A stretch of DNA of 64,000 bases from G963677085 sp963677085. GTDB lineage: Bacteria > Planctomycetota > Planctomycetia > Pirellulales > Thermoguttaceae. The notes beneath the pieces are model-generated. The model made no database searches. It was not told where the DNA came from and was given only the letters and a program-made list of their open reading frames with translations. The position numbers and the translations under genes are program-made. Shown one piece after another: positions 55,450-63,946 of this stretch; position 1 is the stretch's first letter, and each line of letters begins with the position of its first letter. The stretch covers positions 496,001-560,000 of the forward strand of contig CAXXFH010000004.1 in NCBI GenBank assembly GCA_963677085.2. Direction: 5' to 3'.

Positions 55450-56083
55450 ATGAGCATGGACGCAACTTCACTTACGAACGACGTGACGCTGTGCCACAAA
55501 ATCATCGCCCAGCAGCAAGAGACGCTTGAGCAACTCGCTCGTCAGAATCAGCACCTCGAACATCGTCTCGATCAACTGTTGCGTCGTGACGAATCAGACG
55601 ATTCCGAAAAGGCGCTTCGCGGTTACCTTCAGGCCGACACGTTTCCGGGTTACGATATCCTCTTCAAAAAGGGCGATATCATCGAGGTCGGCTGCTGGGC
55701 ACACGCCCGTCGCAAGTTTTTCGAGGCGAAGGAGACGGACCTATCGCGAGGTATGGAGGCGTTCGCGAGAATCCGCCTGCTCTACGACGTGGAGCGCGAA
55801 GCCAAGGAGCAAGCCGGAGAGAAGGCGTCCGAGGAGCGTCTTGCCGAATGCCGACTCTCACTACGACGCGAAAAGTCCAAGCCGCTGCTCGACTCGTTCA
55901 AAATCTGGCTCGACGAACAGGTAACTTCGGCATTGCCGAAAAGCGCGATCGGTCAAGCGATTCGTTATGCCTTGTCGAACTGGGACACGCTGTGCCGCTA
56001 TACCGAGGACGGCCATATCCCGCTCGACAACAACGCGGTCGAGCGGATGCTGCGAATCATCGCGCTGGGCAGGAAAAACTGGC
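55450..56083 (+). pseudogene. tnpC: IS66 transposase tnpC with internal deletion
   Basis: The coiled N-terminus (QQQETLEQLARQNQHLEHRL) is followed directly by GYLQADTFPGYD and VGCWAHARRKFFEA, skipping roughly 260 residues including the zinc finger and the first catalytic Asp (HADETP in intact TnpC). The second Asp and the catalytic Glu (DNNAVERMLR) remain. After GRKNW, at 56084, the group II intron begins inside the next codon. The transposase is inactive. Confidence 0.88.
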
Positions 56084-58171
56084 GTGCGCCTGATGTACCG
56101 AGTTGGACTTCAAGAGGAAGTCGGGCTCGGGATGCCTTGTTGGCAATGTTCGCAAGAACCGTGGCCGTCTGGTCGGCCACCTGTATCTAGGGAGTAAGCT
56201 GGCGTGATGCGTGAGTACGTTGGCGAAATAGCTCTCCCGACAATGTGAGGCACAGGCGAAACCTCATAGCCGTGGTAGCCCTGCTAGATAGAATCCACAC
56301 ATGGTTACTGACAGAAATCGACGAACTCCTTCGGGAAATTGCGCCCTCATTCCTGTTAACACTGAGGTCGTCCGGGGTTGGAAGCCCGGAATAGGGGATG
56401 ATTCGGAACGACCGAACGCCGTCGCCAGTGGCGGACAGTCCAAGCGATCGGTTACGATCGCGGCCGTCGTTCGAGCAACCAGTTATCGAACGATGTTCCG
56501 AAGGAGCAGCGGATCGCTGTTGGGAGTAAGTGCGTCGAAGCCTATTGCGTCCTGCATTGCTTGTGGAACGAGGGCGACCAGCGGGAGCCCGGTTTTCCGG
56601 GCCGGAACGCAATGAAGTGTTTTACAATCAAACCAGGAACCAATAAATGTGGATGTTGGAGTGCCAACAAGGGAACCAGGGAAGCTCATTCGAGTAGGGT
56701 GATCACGCAGCCATCCCAGAGATTACGGGGACAGGTTTCACCGATGAGGCGAATGGGTGGCGGAGTCGCCGTAGTAGTCCGAGGCTGGGAAAGCCAGCCA
56801 CATGGCGAAGGGCGACAGGAGGTGTCGTTGGGGACGGCGGAAAGGTTCGCCAATCGAGAGGGTTCTCGATGAACGTGGAAGTGGTCCAAAGAAGATTGTG
56901 GGAACAGTCTCGGCAACACCGGGAGCATCGAGAGTCGGGCATGCCACTCTTCCCCGTGAATCGATACGACGGGCGGGTGCGCAACCTGATGGATCTCATG
57001 CATCAGCCGCAATGGATTGCGGCAGCGTGCGACCGAGTGCTGAAACGTTCTCGTGGCAAAGCAGCAGGCGTCGATCGAGTTACGGCATCGGAATTCCAAC
57101 AGAATCGCCGAGCAGAACTCGAACGGCTACGTCTGGAATTGAAGCGTGGAATCTACCAACCTCAAGCGTTACGACGTGTGATGATTCCCAAGACCAAGGT
57201 CAACAACGCGGCTTGGGCATCCCGTGTATCTGCGATAAGATTGTTCAGGAAGCCGTGCGCATGGCTCTGGAGCCAATCTACGAGGTGGAATGTCACGACA
57301 ATTCTTACGGGTTTCGGCCCAACCGGAGCGCGCACCACGCGGTGTCCCGATGTCAGCAGATGATGCAGAAAGGCTTCACCTGGACCATCGAAGGCGACGT
57401 CAAAGCGTGCTTCGACGAGATCTCGCACAAAGCCATTCTTGGCTGCTTGAGAGAGAAAGTGATGGACAATCGGTTCCTTGAACTCATTCGTCGCCTGCTC
57501 AAGGCCGGCGTCTTTGTCGAGGGCGTCGTCCATCCAACCGAGAAGGGAGTTCCACAAGGTGGTGTAGCCTCGCCGCTGTTGGCAAACGTGGTCCTCAACA
57601 AGCTGGACTGGTTCCTGCATGAACAGGGCCACTATGGCCTTGTCCAAGGCTACGCCTGGAAAAAGGGGATTCCCAATGTGCGATTCGCCCGATACGCGGA
57701 CGACTGGTGCGTGTTTATCACCCGGGCCTCCAAGCGTTGCGCGGAGGGGCTACGCGATAGGATTCGAGAGTTCCTCGCTCGGCACTGCGGAGTGGAACTG
57801 TCGATGGAAAAGACTCGCATCACCCACGTCCGTGACGGATTCGAATTTCTCGGCTTTCACTTGCGGCTCAGGAATGGCCACCGTGGAAAACCTGTGCCCA
57901 AAATCAGAGTTCCCCGAAAAGCATTGACCAACGTCATACGCAGGCTCAACGAAGCCATGCGTTGGCAACCGACCCAGGAAAGCGGGGCGGCTCGTCTGGT
58001 TCAAGGATCAGCAGTCGTTGTTGGATGGGCCAACTATTACCGGATCGCTCATGACTTCAACCGCATGGCGAACCAGTTGGACTATCACGCATTCTGGATC
58101 GCTGTCAAGGCGTTGTGTCGCCGCTACGACATCACCACGGCCCAGTGTCTGCGCAAATACGGATGCGGCGA
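56084..58171 (+). mobile_element. group II intron lacking its 3' end
   Basis: The 5' boundary GTGCGCC fits the GUGYG start of group II introns and falls exactly where TnpC sequence stops. The next ~780 bp have the structured, non-coding character of domains I-IV, including GGCACAGGCGAAACCTCA and GCCACATGGCGAAGGGCGAC. The maturase/reverse transcriptase ORF follows. Domains V and VI with the 3' splice site are absent, because the sequence breaks at the IS-end scar at 58172. The intron should no longer splice. Confidence 0.8.
56544..56645 (+). repeat. MITE-like element (family R3), copy 5, inside the intron
   Basis: 102 bp from TATTGCGTCCTGC to ACCAATA, with the core GCGACCAGCGGGAGCCCGG. The terminal repeats are the most diverged of the five, but length and core fit the family. 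Confidence 0.55.
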
Positions 58172-58193
58172 GGTGCGGCGGCCCAGGACTTAA
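56869..58193 (+). pseudogene. group II intron reverse transcriptase/maturase, frameshifted and truncated
   Basis: The start at 56869 (MNVEVVQRRL) reads through RT domain 0-1 (RGKAAGVDRVT...YQPQALRRVMIPKT). It then needs a +2/-1 shift near 57190-57200 to continue as RGLGIPCICDKIVQEAVRMA, FRPNRSAHHAV, GVPQGGVASPLLANV and the catalytic YADD (ARYADDWCVF). The maturase X domain (GWANYYR) is present. The end KYGCGEV runs into the IS-end scar and stops at 58193, so any C-terminal DNA-binding or endonuclease domain is lost. It is not functional as written. Confidence 0.88.
58172..58190 (+). repeat. 19-bp IS3-end scar
   Basis: GGTGCGGCGGCCCAGGACT is identical to 28665-28683, the outer end of the complete IS3 element plus one flanking G. 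After three mismatches GGATTCC also agrees. It marks the point where the group II intron is cut off. Confidence 0.8.
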
Positions 58194-58260
58194 GGATTCC
58201 GAGATTGCCCAGGCCCTAAACGTGACTCGGCGGACGGTCCAGCGGTACCTGAACGGATGA
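58191..58260 (+). pseudogene. helix-turn-helix fragment of a transposase (IS630-like)
   Basis: In the frame running out of the scar, LKDSEIAQALNVTRRTVQRY then LNG and a stop is a clear helix-turn-helix of the kind at the N-terminus of IS630-family transposases. Nothing of the catalytic domain follows. Confidence 0.5.
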
Positions 58261-58805
58261 GCACTGCCTCAATGCCCCCCGAGAAGGTTAAATTCGCTAC
58301 CGGTGACCAACTCTCTACAATCACCCCACCCCGCTGCTCTATCGAGACGGTTATCGGAACCAACACCACCATTGACGCGGCAGTAGACCCCACAGATTGC
58401 CCCCTGACGGCCACAAAAGGTTTAATGGTGAATTTCGACGGATTGGCCGGGAGGCCTCCAGGCGGCAGTCTGCGGCGCTTGGCGGCACCCTGGGAAAACA
58501 GGCCAATTGCACCATCGTCTTCGCAGCCGGCAGGACCGATGTCGCCGCCAGCCAATTGGTGCTACCACACCACGGCAAGAAATCCGCTCCCGCTCGCTAT
58601 AATCTTCATGAAAAACTTCACCATCCTCGCCGACAACAATGCATAAACCCCACAGGGGTCAATTTACCATCTACCGCTGGCTCGCCTTGAACGGTAGTAC
58701 CGATCGGCAAATGGGTTTTGGCGAAGAAAATGCAGGTCGGACGCGTCGAACCGTATTGAGCCGGATGGTAGACTTGAAAGAAGCAACACCCCGGGAGCCC
58801 GCATC
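58261..58805. other. 545-bp intergenic region before the third recombinase
   Basis: It contains an R1 repeat copy (58528-58628). A short frame from 58639 overlaps the recombinase start but reads on into it in another frame and is not supported as a gene. Confidence 0.45.
58528..58628 (+). repeat. dispersed repeat family R1, copy 5
   Basis: GGCAGGACCGATGTCGCCGCC, GGTGCTACCACACCACGGC and TCCGCTCCCGCTCGCTATAA, followed by CTTCATGAAAAACTTCACC. It is diverged but keeps the family order. Confidence 0.6.
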
Positions 58806-60755
58806 ATGTCGACCGTCGCCTATCTTCGCTGTTCCACCGACGCCCAAGACGCCCAGCGCCAACGGGAGGCAATCACCGCCCTGGGGATTCCGGTCGCCCA
58901 GTGGTTCGAGGACCACGAGTCGCGCGACAAGGCCGAGAAGCGTCCCGCCTTCCAGAACCTGCTTCGGGCCGTCAGGGCTCGGCAGGTCGACACGATCATC
59001 GTTGCCGCGTTGGATCGGTTCGGGGTGAAAGACGCCTGGGAACTCGGCAAGTTCTTCTCGCTGCTGAAGGAACACGGCTGCCGGCTGCTGGACGCCACGG
59101 GCAAGCAACTCAACGCCGATGACGACGCCACCGTCATCATGTCGACGGTCGGGGCATTAACCTCATCTCGCGAGCAGCGAGAGAAGGCCGGTCGCGTCAT
59201 CAGCGGCAAGGTCACCAAGATCCGCGCCGGGGCCACCTTCCAAGGCGGCAAGCCGCCCTACGGCCTGGACGTGGTGTGTCTCGGGCCCGACTGCGAGAAG
59301 TGGTGGGTGGTTTACGAGGGTCACGATCGGCGCATCAAGATCTACCGCGACGGCCGGCAAGAACGATTCGACGGTCCCCGCAACCGACCGGCCAAGGAAC
59401 TCCACGACGTGCTCTGCCTGCGGCCCTCCCTCGTCCAGGAAAGGCTGGAGACCGTCGCGAAGGTCTTCCGCTGGTTTGCCGACGAGTCGATCAGCCCCGG
59501 CCAGATCGCTGCTCGTCTGAACGAACTCGGCGTCTCGCCCGTGTATGGGCCGCAATGGCACCGGGGCGTGGTCCGCTACCTGTTGGAAAACCCCGTCTAC
59601 CTCGGCCTGCCCACCTGGAACAAGGCCGGGAACAGCCGCTTCATGGAGTTCACCGCCGGGCAGGTCCAAGGCGTAAACGGCCGAAAAACCGGGCGGAAAC
59701 GCGACGAATCCGACCTAGTCTCCTTGGAACAACCGGAGTTTCCACCGTTGGTCGACCAGGAAACCTGGGAGCGGGTGCAAGCCAAATTGGCCAAGAGCAA
59801 GGCCCGCGATCGGGCTCCCCGACGGGCATCGCGCACCGCGGAGTTGTGGCTGCGCGGCCTGGTCGTCTGCGGCAAGTGCGGCAGGCCGATGCGGGCGTAC
59901 GCCGGGTCCGAGCGAAATTGCCAGCCGCCCGGCTACTCGTGTGCCACCTACATGCGATGGGGCGCCAAAAATCCAACCGGCTGCAAGCAACATCACATCC
60001 CGCACGACGTGCTGGAGAACCTCGTTCTCGACTACCTCACCGAAACGGCTCCTCAAGTGAGTTCCCTGCTGCAGGCAACCGAAGCCGACAGCCTCCACGA
60101 CGCCAAGCCGTTGATCACCGCGTTGGCCCAAACCGACAACCGGCTGGGAGGTGTCTGGCTCGACATGCTCGCGTTCGTCGAGGAACACCTTCCGGACCAA
60201 CATCTTCCGAACGAGGCGTGCCCAGAGTCCCCAACGCGGCGGATCGAGACAACTTACGGTCTCGTCTACGAAAAGGTCAAGCCGGAACTCGAACGGCGGA
60301 TCGAGCACAAGGAAGCCGAACTGGAGGCCCTGCTTGACGGATTCGCCGGGCTTTCGCCCCAATTGAAACATCGGGCGAACCGCCGCGGCGAAGCGATCCA
60401 GCAGGAAATCGATGCCCTCCGACAAGAACTGGCCGACCTGCGCGTCCCCTGGGAGAACCTCAAGGCCGAACTGCTCGCCCGCAAGGAGGCCCTTGCCCGA
60501 ACGCTCGACACCCTCAACCGCGAAGGCCACCACCGCCAAAAAGCCGGCACCCTACGATCCGCCATCGGCCAAATCATCTGCCACTTTAAACCCAAAGGCC
60601 GAGGAGCCCAACTGGAATCGGTCGACATCATCGCCGCGGAGGACGGGGCCATTCGGCCCCTCAACTTTCCCGGCATGACTCTCCAAACGGATTCCCGTCT
60701 TGGCGCCTTGGCGAGATACCTTCTTCTCTACGGCACCTCTCGCCGGCATGGATAA
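58806..60755 (+). CDS. large serine recombinase
   Basis: 649 aa. The resolvase domain has nucleophile Ser10 in YLRCSTD, DRFGVKDAWELGK, and a later recombinase domain (NPVYLGLPTWNKAG). A zinc ribbon (CGKCGRPM...YSCATYM) and a C-terminal coiled coil (ELERRIEHKEAELEALLDGF) follow. It is not close to the E1/E2 recombinases: the resolvase part differs and no LLLGxKG segment is present. GGGAG precedes the ATG. The last ~20 codons lie inside the long-range repeat (60696-60897), so the natural C-terminus may have been replaced. No obvious attachment sites were found. Confidence 0.88.
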   Translation: MSTVAYLRCSTDAQDAQRQREAITALGIPVAQWFEDHESRDKAEKRPAFQNLLRAVRARQVDTIIVAALDRFGVKDAWELGKFFSLLKEHGCRLLDATGKQLNADDDATVIMSTVGALTSSREQREKAGRVISGKVTKIRAGATFQGGKPPYGLDVVCLGPDCEKWWVVYEGHDRRIKIYRDGRQERFDGPRNRPAKELHDVLCLRPSLVQERLETVAKVFRWFADESISPGQIAARLNELGVSPVYGPQWHRGVVRYLLENPVYLGLPTWNKAGNSRFMEFTAGQVQGVNGRKTGRKRDESDLVSLEQPEFPPLVDQETWERVQAKLAKSKARDRAPRRASRTAELWLRGLVVCGKCGRPMRAYAGSERNCQPPGYSCATYMRWGAKNPTGCKQHHIPHDVLENLVLDYLTETAPQVSSLLQATEADSLHDAKPLITALAQTDNRLGGVWLDMLAFVEEHLPDQHLPNEACPESPTRRIETTYGLVYEKVKPELERRIEHKEAELEALLDGFAGLSPQLKHRANRRGEAIQQEIDALRQELADLRVPWENLKAELLARKEALARTLDTLNREGHHRQKAGTLRSAIGQIICHFKPKGRGAQLESVDIIAAEDGAIRPLNFPGMTLQTDSRLGALARYLLLYGTSRRHG

Positions 60756-60897
60756 TGTACACCCCCCACCTGAATGTCCAAAAATGCAATACGGTTGCGT
60801 CCAAAACGGCAAAGCCACGGGTGACATTTTCATTGTAATACTCGTACGTTCTGCTAGGCTAACAGTTGAGCTAGACGAACGGCCGCTCGTGTTTCTG
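60696..60897 (-). repeat. ~200-bp long-range inverted repeat, copy B
   Basis: Reverse complement of 30176-30376 with few differences (for example GTACATTATCC against GTGCATTATCC). The 3' end of the upstream recombinase gene overlaps it. Confidence 0.9.
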
Positions 60898-60994
60898 CGC
60901 TGAAGATGGCATCGCGACATGTTCGCCGACGCGATTGTTTGTCGCAATCGGAAGTCACCCGGGATCGGTTCCTTTTCTCGTCGAAGGTGATCTC

Positions 60995-61894
60995 ATGTAC
61001 CGCGTCATCGGTTTCTCTGCCGTGCTGGCCATGTCATCGCTGTTGTTCGCCCAGGACTGCCTGGCCGATCTGCTGGCTGCCGACTATTTCGACTACGGCA
61101 CTTCCACCGGCACAACACTCGGCGACCAGGGAACGGCAACCAACGGTTTCAGCGGCGCGTGGGTAGACACATCGACCAACGTGGCCGGCAGGAGTACTAG
61201 CTTCGACGGGAGCGCGGATGAGTTGTTGGAATATGTTCCCAACACCGCATTGACGTTTTCCAATGCAAATTACAACAACTCGTACAACGTCGGTGGCACG
61301 ATCCAACAGGGCACCGGAAGTCAGTTGAACTACTGCACGACCTATCGGAGCTTTTCGTCTGGCTTGTCGGGCACAATCTGGATGAGCGCCTTGGTCGAAT
61401 TCGCCGCCGATTCCACGTCCAACGACATGCTCATTTGGTTCGAGCCGTCAACGGCACACTGGAGTGGCGCCAACGCAGTAGGGACGTTCAGTTCTAACAG
61501 CAACGGCACCAATTCCGGTGCGGTTGTTAAGTACAATAACGTCTATTCGAATACCGCCGACTACTATGTCAGTCCCACCACCACCTACCTGCTGCTGGCA
61601 AAGCTCGACGTAACCTCGGGTGCCGATTCGATTACGTATTGGATGAAGACCGAAAGCGACGATCTGTCGAGCGAGGCGGCCCTCGGCACGGCCCTGTATT
61701 CGCTCAGCGGAACCGATATTCTCGGCGCCACCTTCGACCGGATCGGCATTTCGATGGGCAACGGGGCCGGGCAGTTCGACGCGTTGCGGATCGGCGAAAC
61801 GTTGGTCGACGTGACCGCGGTGCCCGAGCCGTCGACCGTCGCGCTGATCTTGATGGGCTTGCTGGCCGTGGTCGTGTTCAGACGAAGGCGATAG
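60995..61894 (+). CDS. PEP-CTERM exported protein
   Basis: A 299-aa protein with a signal peptide (about 1-24, CLA-D) and a C-terminal sorting tail: VPEPSTV, then a hydrophobic helix (ALILMGLLAVVVF) and RRRR. The body is Ser/Thr/Asn-rich beta structure resembling concanavalin-like lectin folds of other PEP-CTERM proteins (AADYFDYGTSTGTTLGDQGT start, DALRIGETLVDV end). It is probably a surface or matrix protein; the ligand is unknown. AAGGTGA lies 5 nt before the ATG at 60995, while the longer frame upstream has neither signal peptide nor ribosome binding site. Confidence 0.85.
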   Translation: MYRVIGFSAVLAMSSLLFAQDCLADLLAADYFDYGTSTGTTLGDQGTATNGFSGAWVDTSTNVAGRSTSFDGSADELLEYVPNTALTFSNANYNNSYNVGGTIQQGTGSQLNYCTTYRSFSSGLSGTIWMSALVEFAADSTSNDMLIWFEPSTAHWSGANAVGTFSSNSNGTNSGAVVKYNNVYSNTADYYVSPTTTYLLLAKLDVTSGADSITYWMKTESDDLSSEAALGTALYSLSGTDILGATFDRIGISMGNGAGQFDALRIGETLVDVTAVPEPSTVALILMGLLAVVVFRRRR

Positions 61895-61952
61895 CCGCTC
61901 GGGTGTCACTGGCTGCTCGTCAGCCAGAGGTACCCGACGTGCATCAGGAAAC

Positions 61953-62195
61953 TCAGGCCCAGTCGAGGCCGGTTTCTTTTTTGATGCGTTCTTCGTAGTT
62001 GCCCAGCAGGCCGCCGATAACGTCCCAGTTGTTGGTTCGGCGAATTTCGATGTCGCCCTGGCGATTGATGCGCACCACGCTGTCTTGCTTCACCCCAGCG
62101 CGGGCCAATTCATCGGGGCTGAATTCGTCGTCGCTGACGATCTGCATCAACGTCTTGCCCGGCATCTCGATGAATTTCATCGCTTGGCTGCTCAT
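61953..62195 (-). CDS. small conserved-looking hypothetical protein
   Basis: An 80-aa protein (MKFIEMPGKTLMQIVSDDEF then SPDELARAGVKQDSVVRINR). The pattern 'IEMPGKTLMQIV' and a closing GGLLGNYEERIKKETGLDWA look like a compact alpha/beta fold, but I do not recognise the family. Two ATGs are possible, at 62195 and at 62180 (MKFIEM); neither has a good Shine-Dalgarno, and the longer GTG frame to 62342 is unlikely. It lies 153 bp downstream of ksgA on the same strand. Confidence 0.6.
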   Translation of the reverse strand: MSSQAMKFIEMPGKTLMQIVSDDEFSPDELARAGVKQDSVVRINRQGDIEIRRTNNWDVIGGLLGNYEERIKKETGLDWA

Positions 62196-62348
62196 AGAGG
62201 AGAAGGATTCTGCAAAGGCCCGCCCCGACGAGTCGGAAGCGTGTCCAGTAGGCTCATGGTCGCTGAAGCAACCATGCCTTGACGGCGTTGTTGAGGCCGT
62301 AGCCTTACGTTTGCCACCTCCTAGCATAGTCTCGCGGTACACCGCGCG

Positions 62349-63263
62349 TCAATCACCAGCTTCGGTTTGACACAACTGGCAGAGTTTCATCATGTCTTCC
62401 ACGCTGAGTTCCTCTGCTCGTACGGTGCCGTTGAACTGCATCGCTTCGAGGATGGCATCGACCTGGGGTTTCTCGAAGCGTTTCTTGTAAGCGCTAAGCA
62501 GTTCGCTGCGCAAGAACTTGCGGCGATGGAAAAACATGGAGCGAACAAACTGGTGGAAGTAAGCCCGATCGGCAATTCGCGCCCGTTTGGCTTCGTTGAG
62601 TGTGATTCGCAGAATGGCGGAGGTTACTTTGGGCCGGGGCCAAAACACCTCGGGCGGCATCCGCCGCACGATCTCCACGTCGCACTGGCTCTGCACCCAG
62701 ATGCTCAGCGCCCCGTAGTCCTTCGTCCTGGGGCTGGCCACGATCCGATCGGCCAACTCGTTTTGGATGGTCACGACCATCGTCGTCGGCGACCGGTCCA
62801 ACGCCAGCAGGTTGGTCAATATGGGTGTGGCCACGTTGTAAGGCAGGTTGGCCACCAGCTTCCAGCGGCGCGACGGCTCGGCGGCCAGGGCCGTGTCGAC
62901 TACGGCAAGCACGTCGGGGTTGAAGCAGTTTTTGTTCTTCAGGGCGTCGGCATGCAGTTGCACAACGTTGTCGAAGGCGATGAGTTCTTCGCTCGCCAGT
63001 TGGTACATCTGCGGATCGATTTCCACAGTCACCACGGCGGCCGCCCGAGCGGCCATCAACGCGGTGAGCGAGCCCGTGCCGGTCCCCACCTCCAGCACCA
63101 CGTCGTCGGGGCTCAACTCCGCGGCATCCGCCAAAACGCGCAGCAGGTTCAGGTCGATAAGGAAGTTTTGCCCAAATTTCGTATGGGGACGGATACCTGC
63201 CTCCTTGAAGCGCCGCATCAAGAACGACAGCGTTTGATTCGCAGACGGCTCAGGCGTGGACAC
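62349..63263 (-). CDS. rsmA: 16S rRNA adenine dimethyltransferase
   Basis: About 304 aa, the KsgA/RsmA family. HTKFGQNFLID at the N-terminus, the SAM-binding EVGTGTGSLT, VEIDPQMYQL and the catalytic NLPYNVATPI are all present, followed by the family's VFWPRPKVTSAILRI and FFHRRKFLR. The enzyme dimethylates two adjacent adenines near the 3' end of 16S rRNA during small-subunit assembly. The likely start is the GTG at 63263, whose G is shared with the TAG stop of the upstream riboflavin synthase gene (TAGTG), so the two are translationally coupled. A frame reaching 63515 only overlaps that gene. Confidence 0.9.
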   Translation of the reverse strand: MSTPEPSANQTLSFLMRRFKEAGIRPHTKFGQNFLIDLNLLRVLADAAELSPDDVVLEVGTGTGSLTALMAARAAAVVTVEIDPQMYQLASEELIAFDNVVQLHADALKNKNCFNPDVLAVVDTALAAEPSRRWKLVANLPYNVATPILTNLLALDRSPTTMVVTIQNELADRIVASPRTKDYGALSIWVQSQCDVEIVRRMPPEVFWPRPKVTSAILRITLNEAKRARIADRAYFHQFVRSMFFHRRKFLRSELLSAYKKRFEKPQVDAILEAMQFNGTVRAEELSVEDMMKLCQLCQTEAGD

Positions 63264-63862
63264 TACTGCCAGCCCTCCGCTTCCGCCAACCGTTGGACAT
63301 ACTTGGCAAGGATGTCGGTCTCCAGGTTGACCTTGTCGCCCACCTGCAAGCGGCCCAACGTGGTGACGGCCAGCGTATAGGGTATTAGCGCCACGCTGAA
63401 CCGGTCGGGCTCGCTGGCGACAATCGTCAGGCTCACGCCGTCGATGGCGATCGAGCCCTTCGAGGCCATCTGGCGGGCGATGTCGGGGGTGATCTCGAAC
63501 CAGAAGTCCGACCATTCGCCGTGGTCGTTTCGTTGCAGTAGTTCGCCGACGCCGTCGATGTGCCCGCTGACAAAGTGCCCCCCGAGCCGGTCGCCCACGG
63601 CCAATGCCCGCTCCAGGTTCACTTTTCCGCCGACCTCAAGGTCGCCCAGGTTGGTGCGTTGCAGCGTTTCGGGCCCTGCCTGAAAGGCCATCGTTTCGCT
63701 GTCGGTCTCGACCACCGTCAGGCAGCAGCCGTTGACCGAGATGCTGTCGGCCACATTTGTCTGGGCGGCTATCTTCGGCTCGCGAATCACCAGCGTGCAC
63801 CCAGGCGGCTCGCTGCGAAGCTCTTGAACCTCCCCCAACGCTTCCACAATCCCAGAAAACAT
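63263..63862 (-). CDS. ribE: riboflavin synthase alpha subunit
   Basis: A 199-aa protein of two similar lumazine-binding halves, each starting near MFSGIVEALG or GHFVSGHIDGVG and containing SISVNGCCLTV or SIAIDGVSLTI. This is the standard trimeric riboflavin synthase that converts two 6,7-dimethyl-8-ribityllumazine into riboflavin and an aminopyrimidine. The catalytic-site residues of the N-terminal half (MFSGIVE) are intact. GAGGAAAG precedes the ATG at 63862. Other riboflavin genes are not in the window. It overlaps rsmA by one base. Confidence 0.92.
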   Translation of the reverse strand: MFSGIVEALGEVQELRSEPPGCTLVIREPKIAAQTNVADSISVNGCCLTVVETDSETMAFQAGPETLQRTNLGDLEVGGKVNLERALAVGDRLGGHFVSGHIDGVGELLQRNDHGEWSDFWFEITPDIARQMASKGSIAIDGVSLTIVASEPDRFSVALIPYTLAVTTLGRLQVGDKVNLETDILAKYVQRLAEAEGWQ

Positions 63863-63910
63863 GCTGCTTTCCTCGTGGTTGTTCTGATTGATGTTACTCA
63901 GGCTGCGAAC

Positions 63911-63946
63911 GGGTGCCATGCCCACGCTTGCGTGGGCATGGCACCC
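63911..63946. repeat. perfect 16-bp palindrome
   Basis: GGGTGCCATGCCCACG, loop CTTG, CGTGGGCATGGCACCC. It is a longer relative of the palindrome at 9743. The final 54 bases of the window show nothing else. Confidence 0.7.

Larger units (their letters stand above)
50262..56083 (+). mobile_element. IS66-family element carrying nested insertions
   Basis: tnpA, tnpB and tnpC lie in the usual IS66 order. tnpB is split by the 50885-55146 insertion, tnpC has an internal deletion, and at 56084 a group II intron interrupts what is left. The 3' part of the element is lost. Its ends were not identified, so the start given is that of tnpA. Confidence 0.85.

Noticed and set aside
58639..58805. Accessory small gene upstream of the third recombinase
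   Set aside because: The frame reads on into the recombinase in another phase and lacks the W-x-x-L...LSxIVLR motif of the E1/E2 small genes.
62367..63380. 337-aa open frame antisense to rsmA
   Set aside because: rsmA motifs on the minus strand are unambiguous; the plus frame has none.
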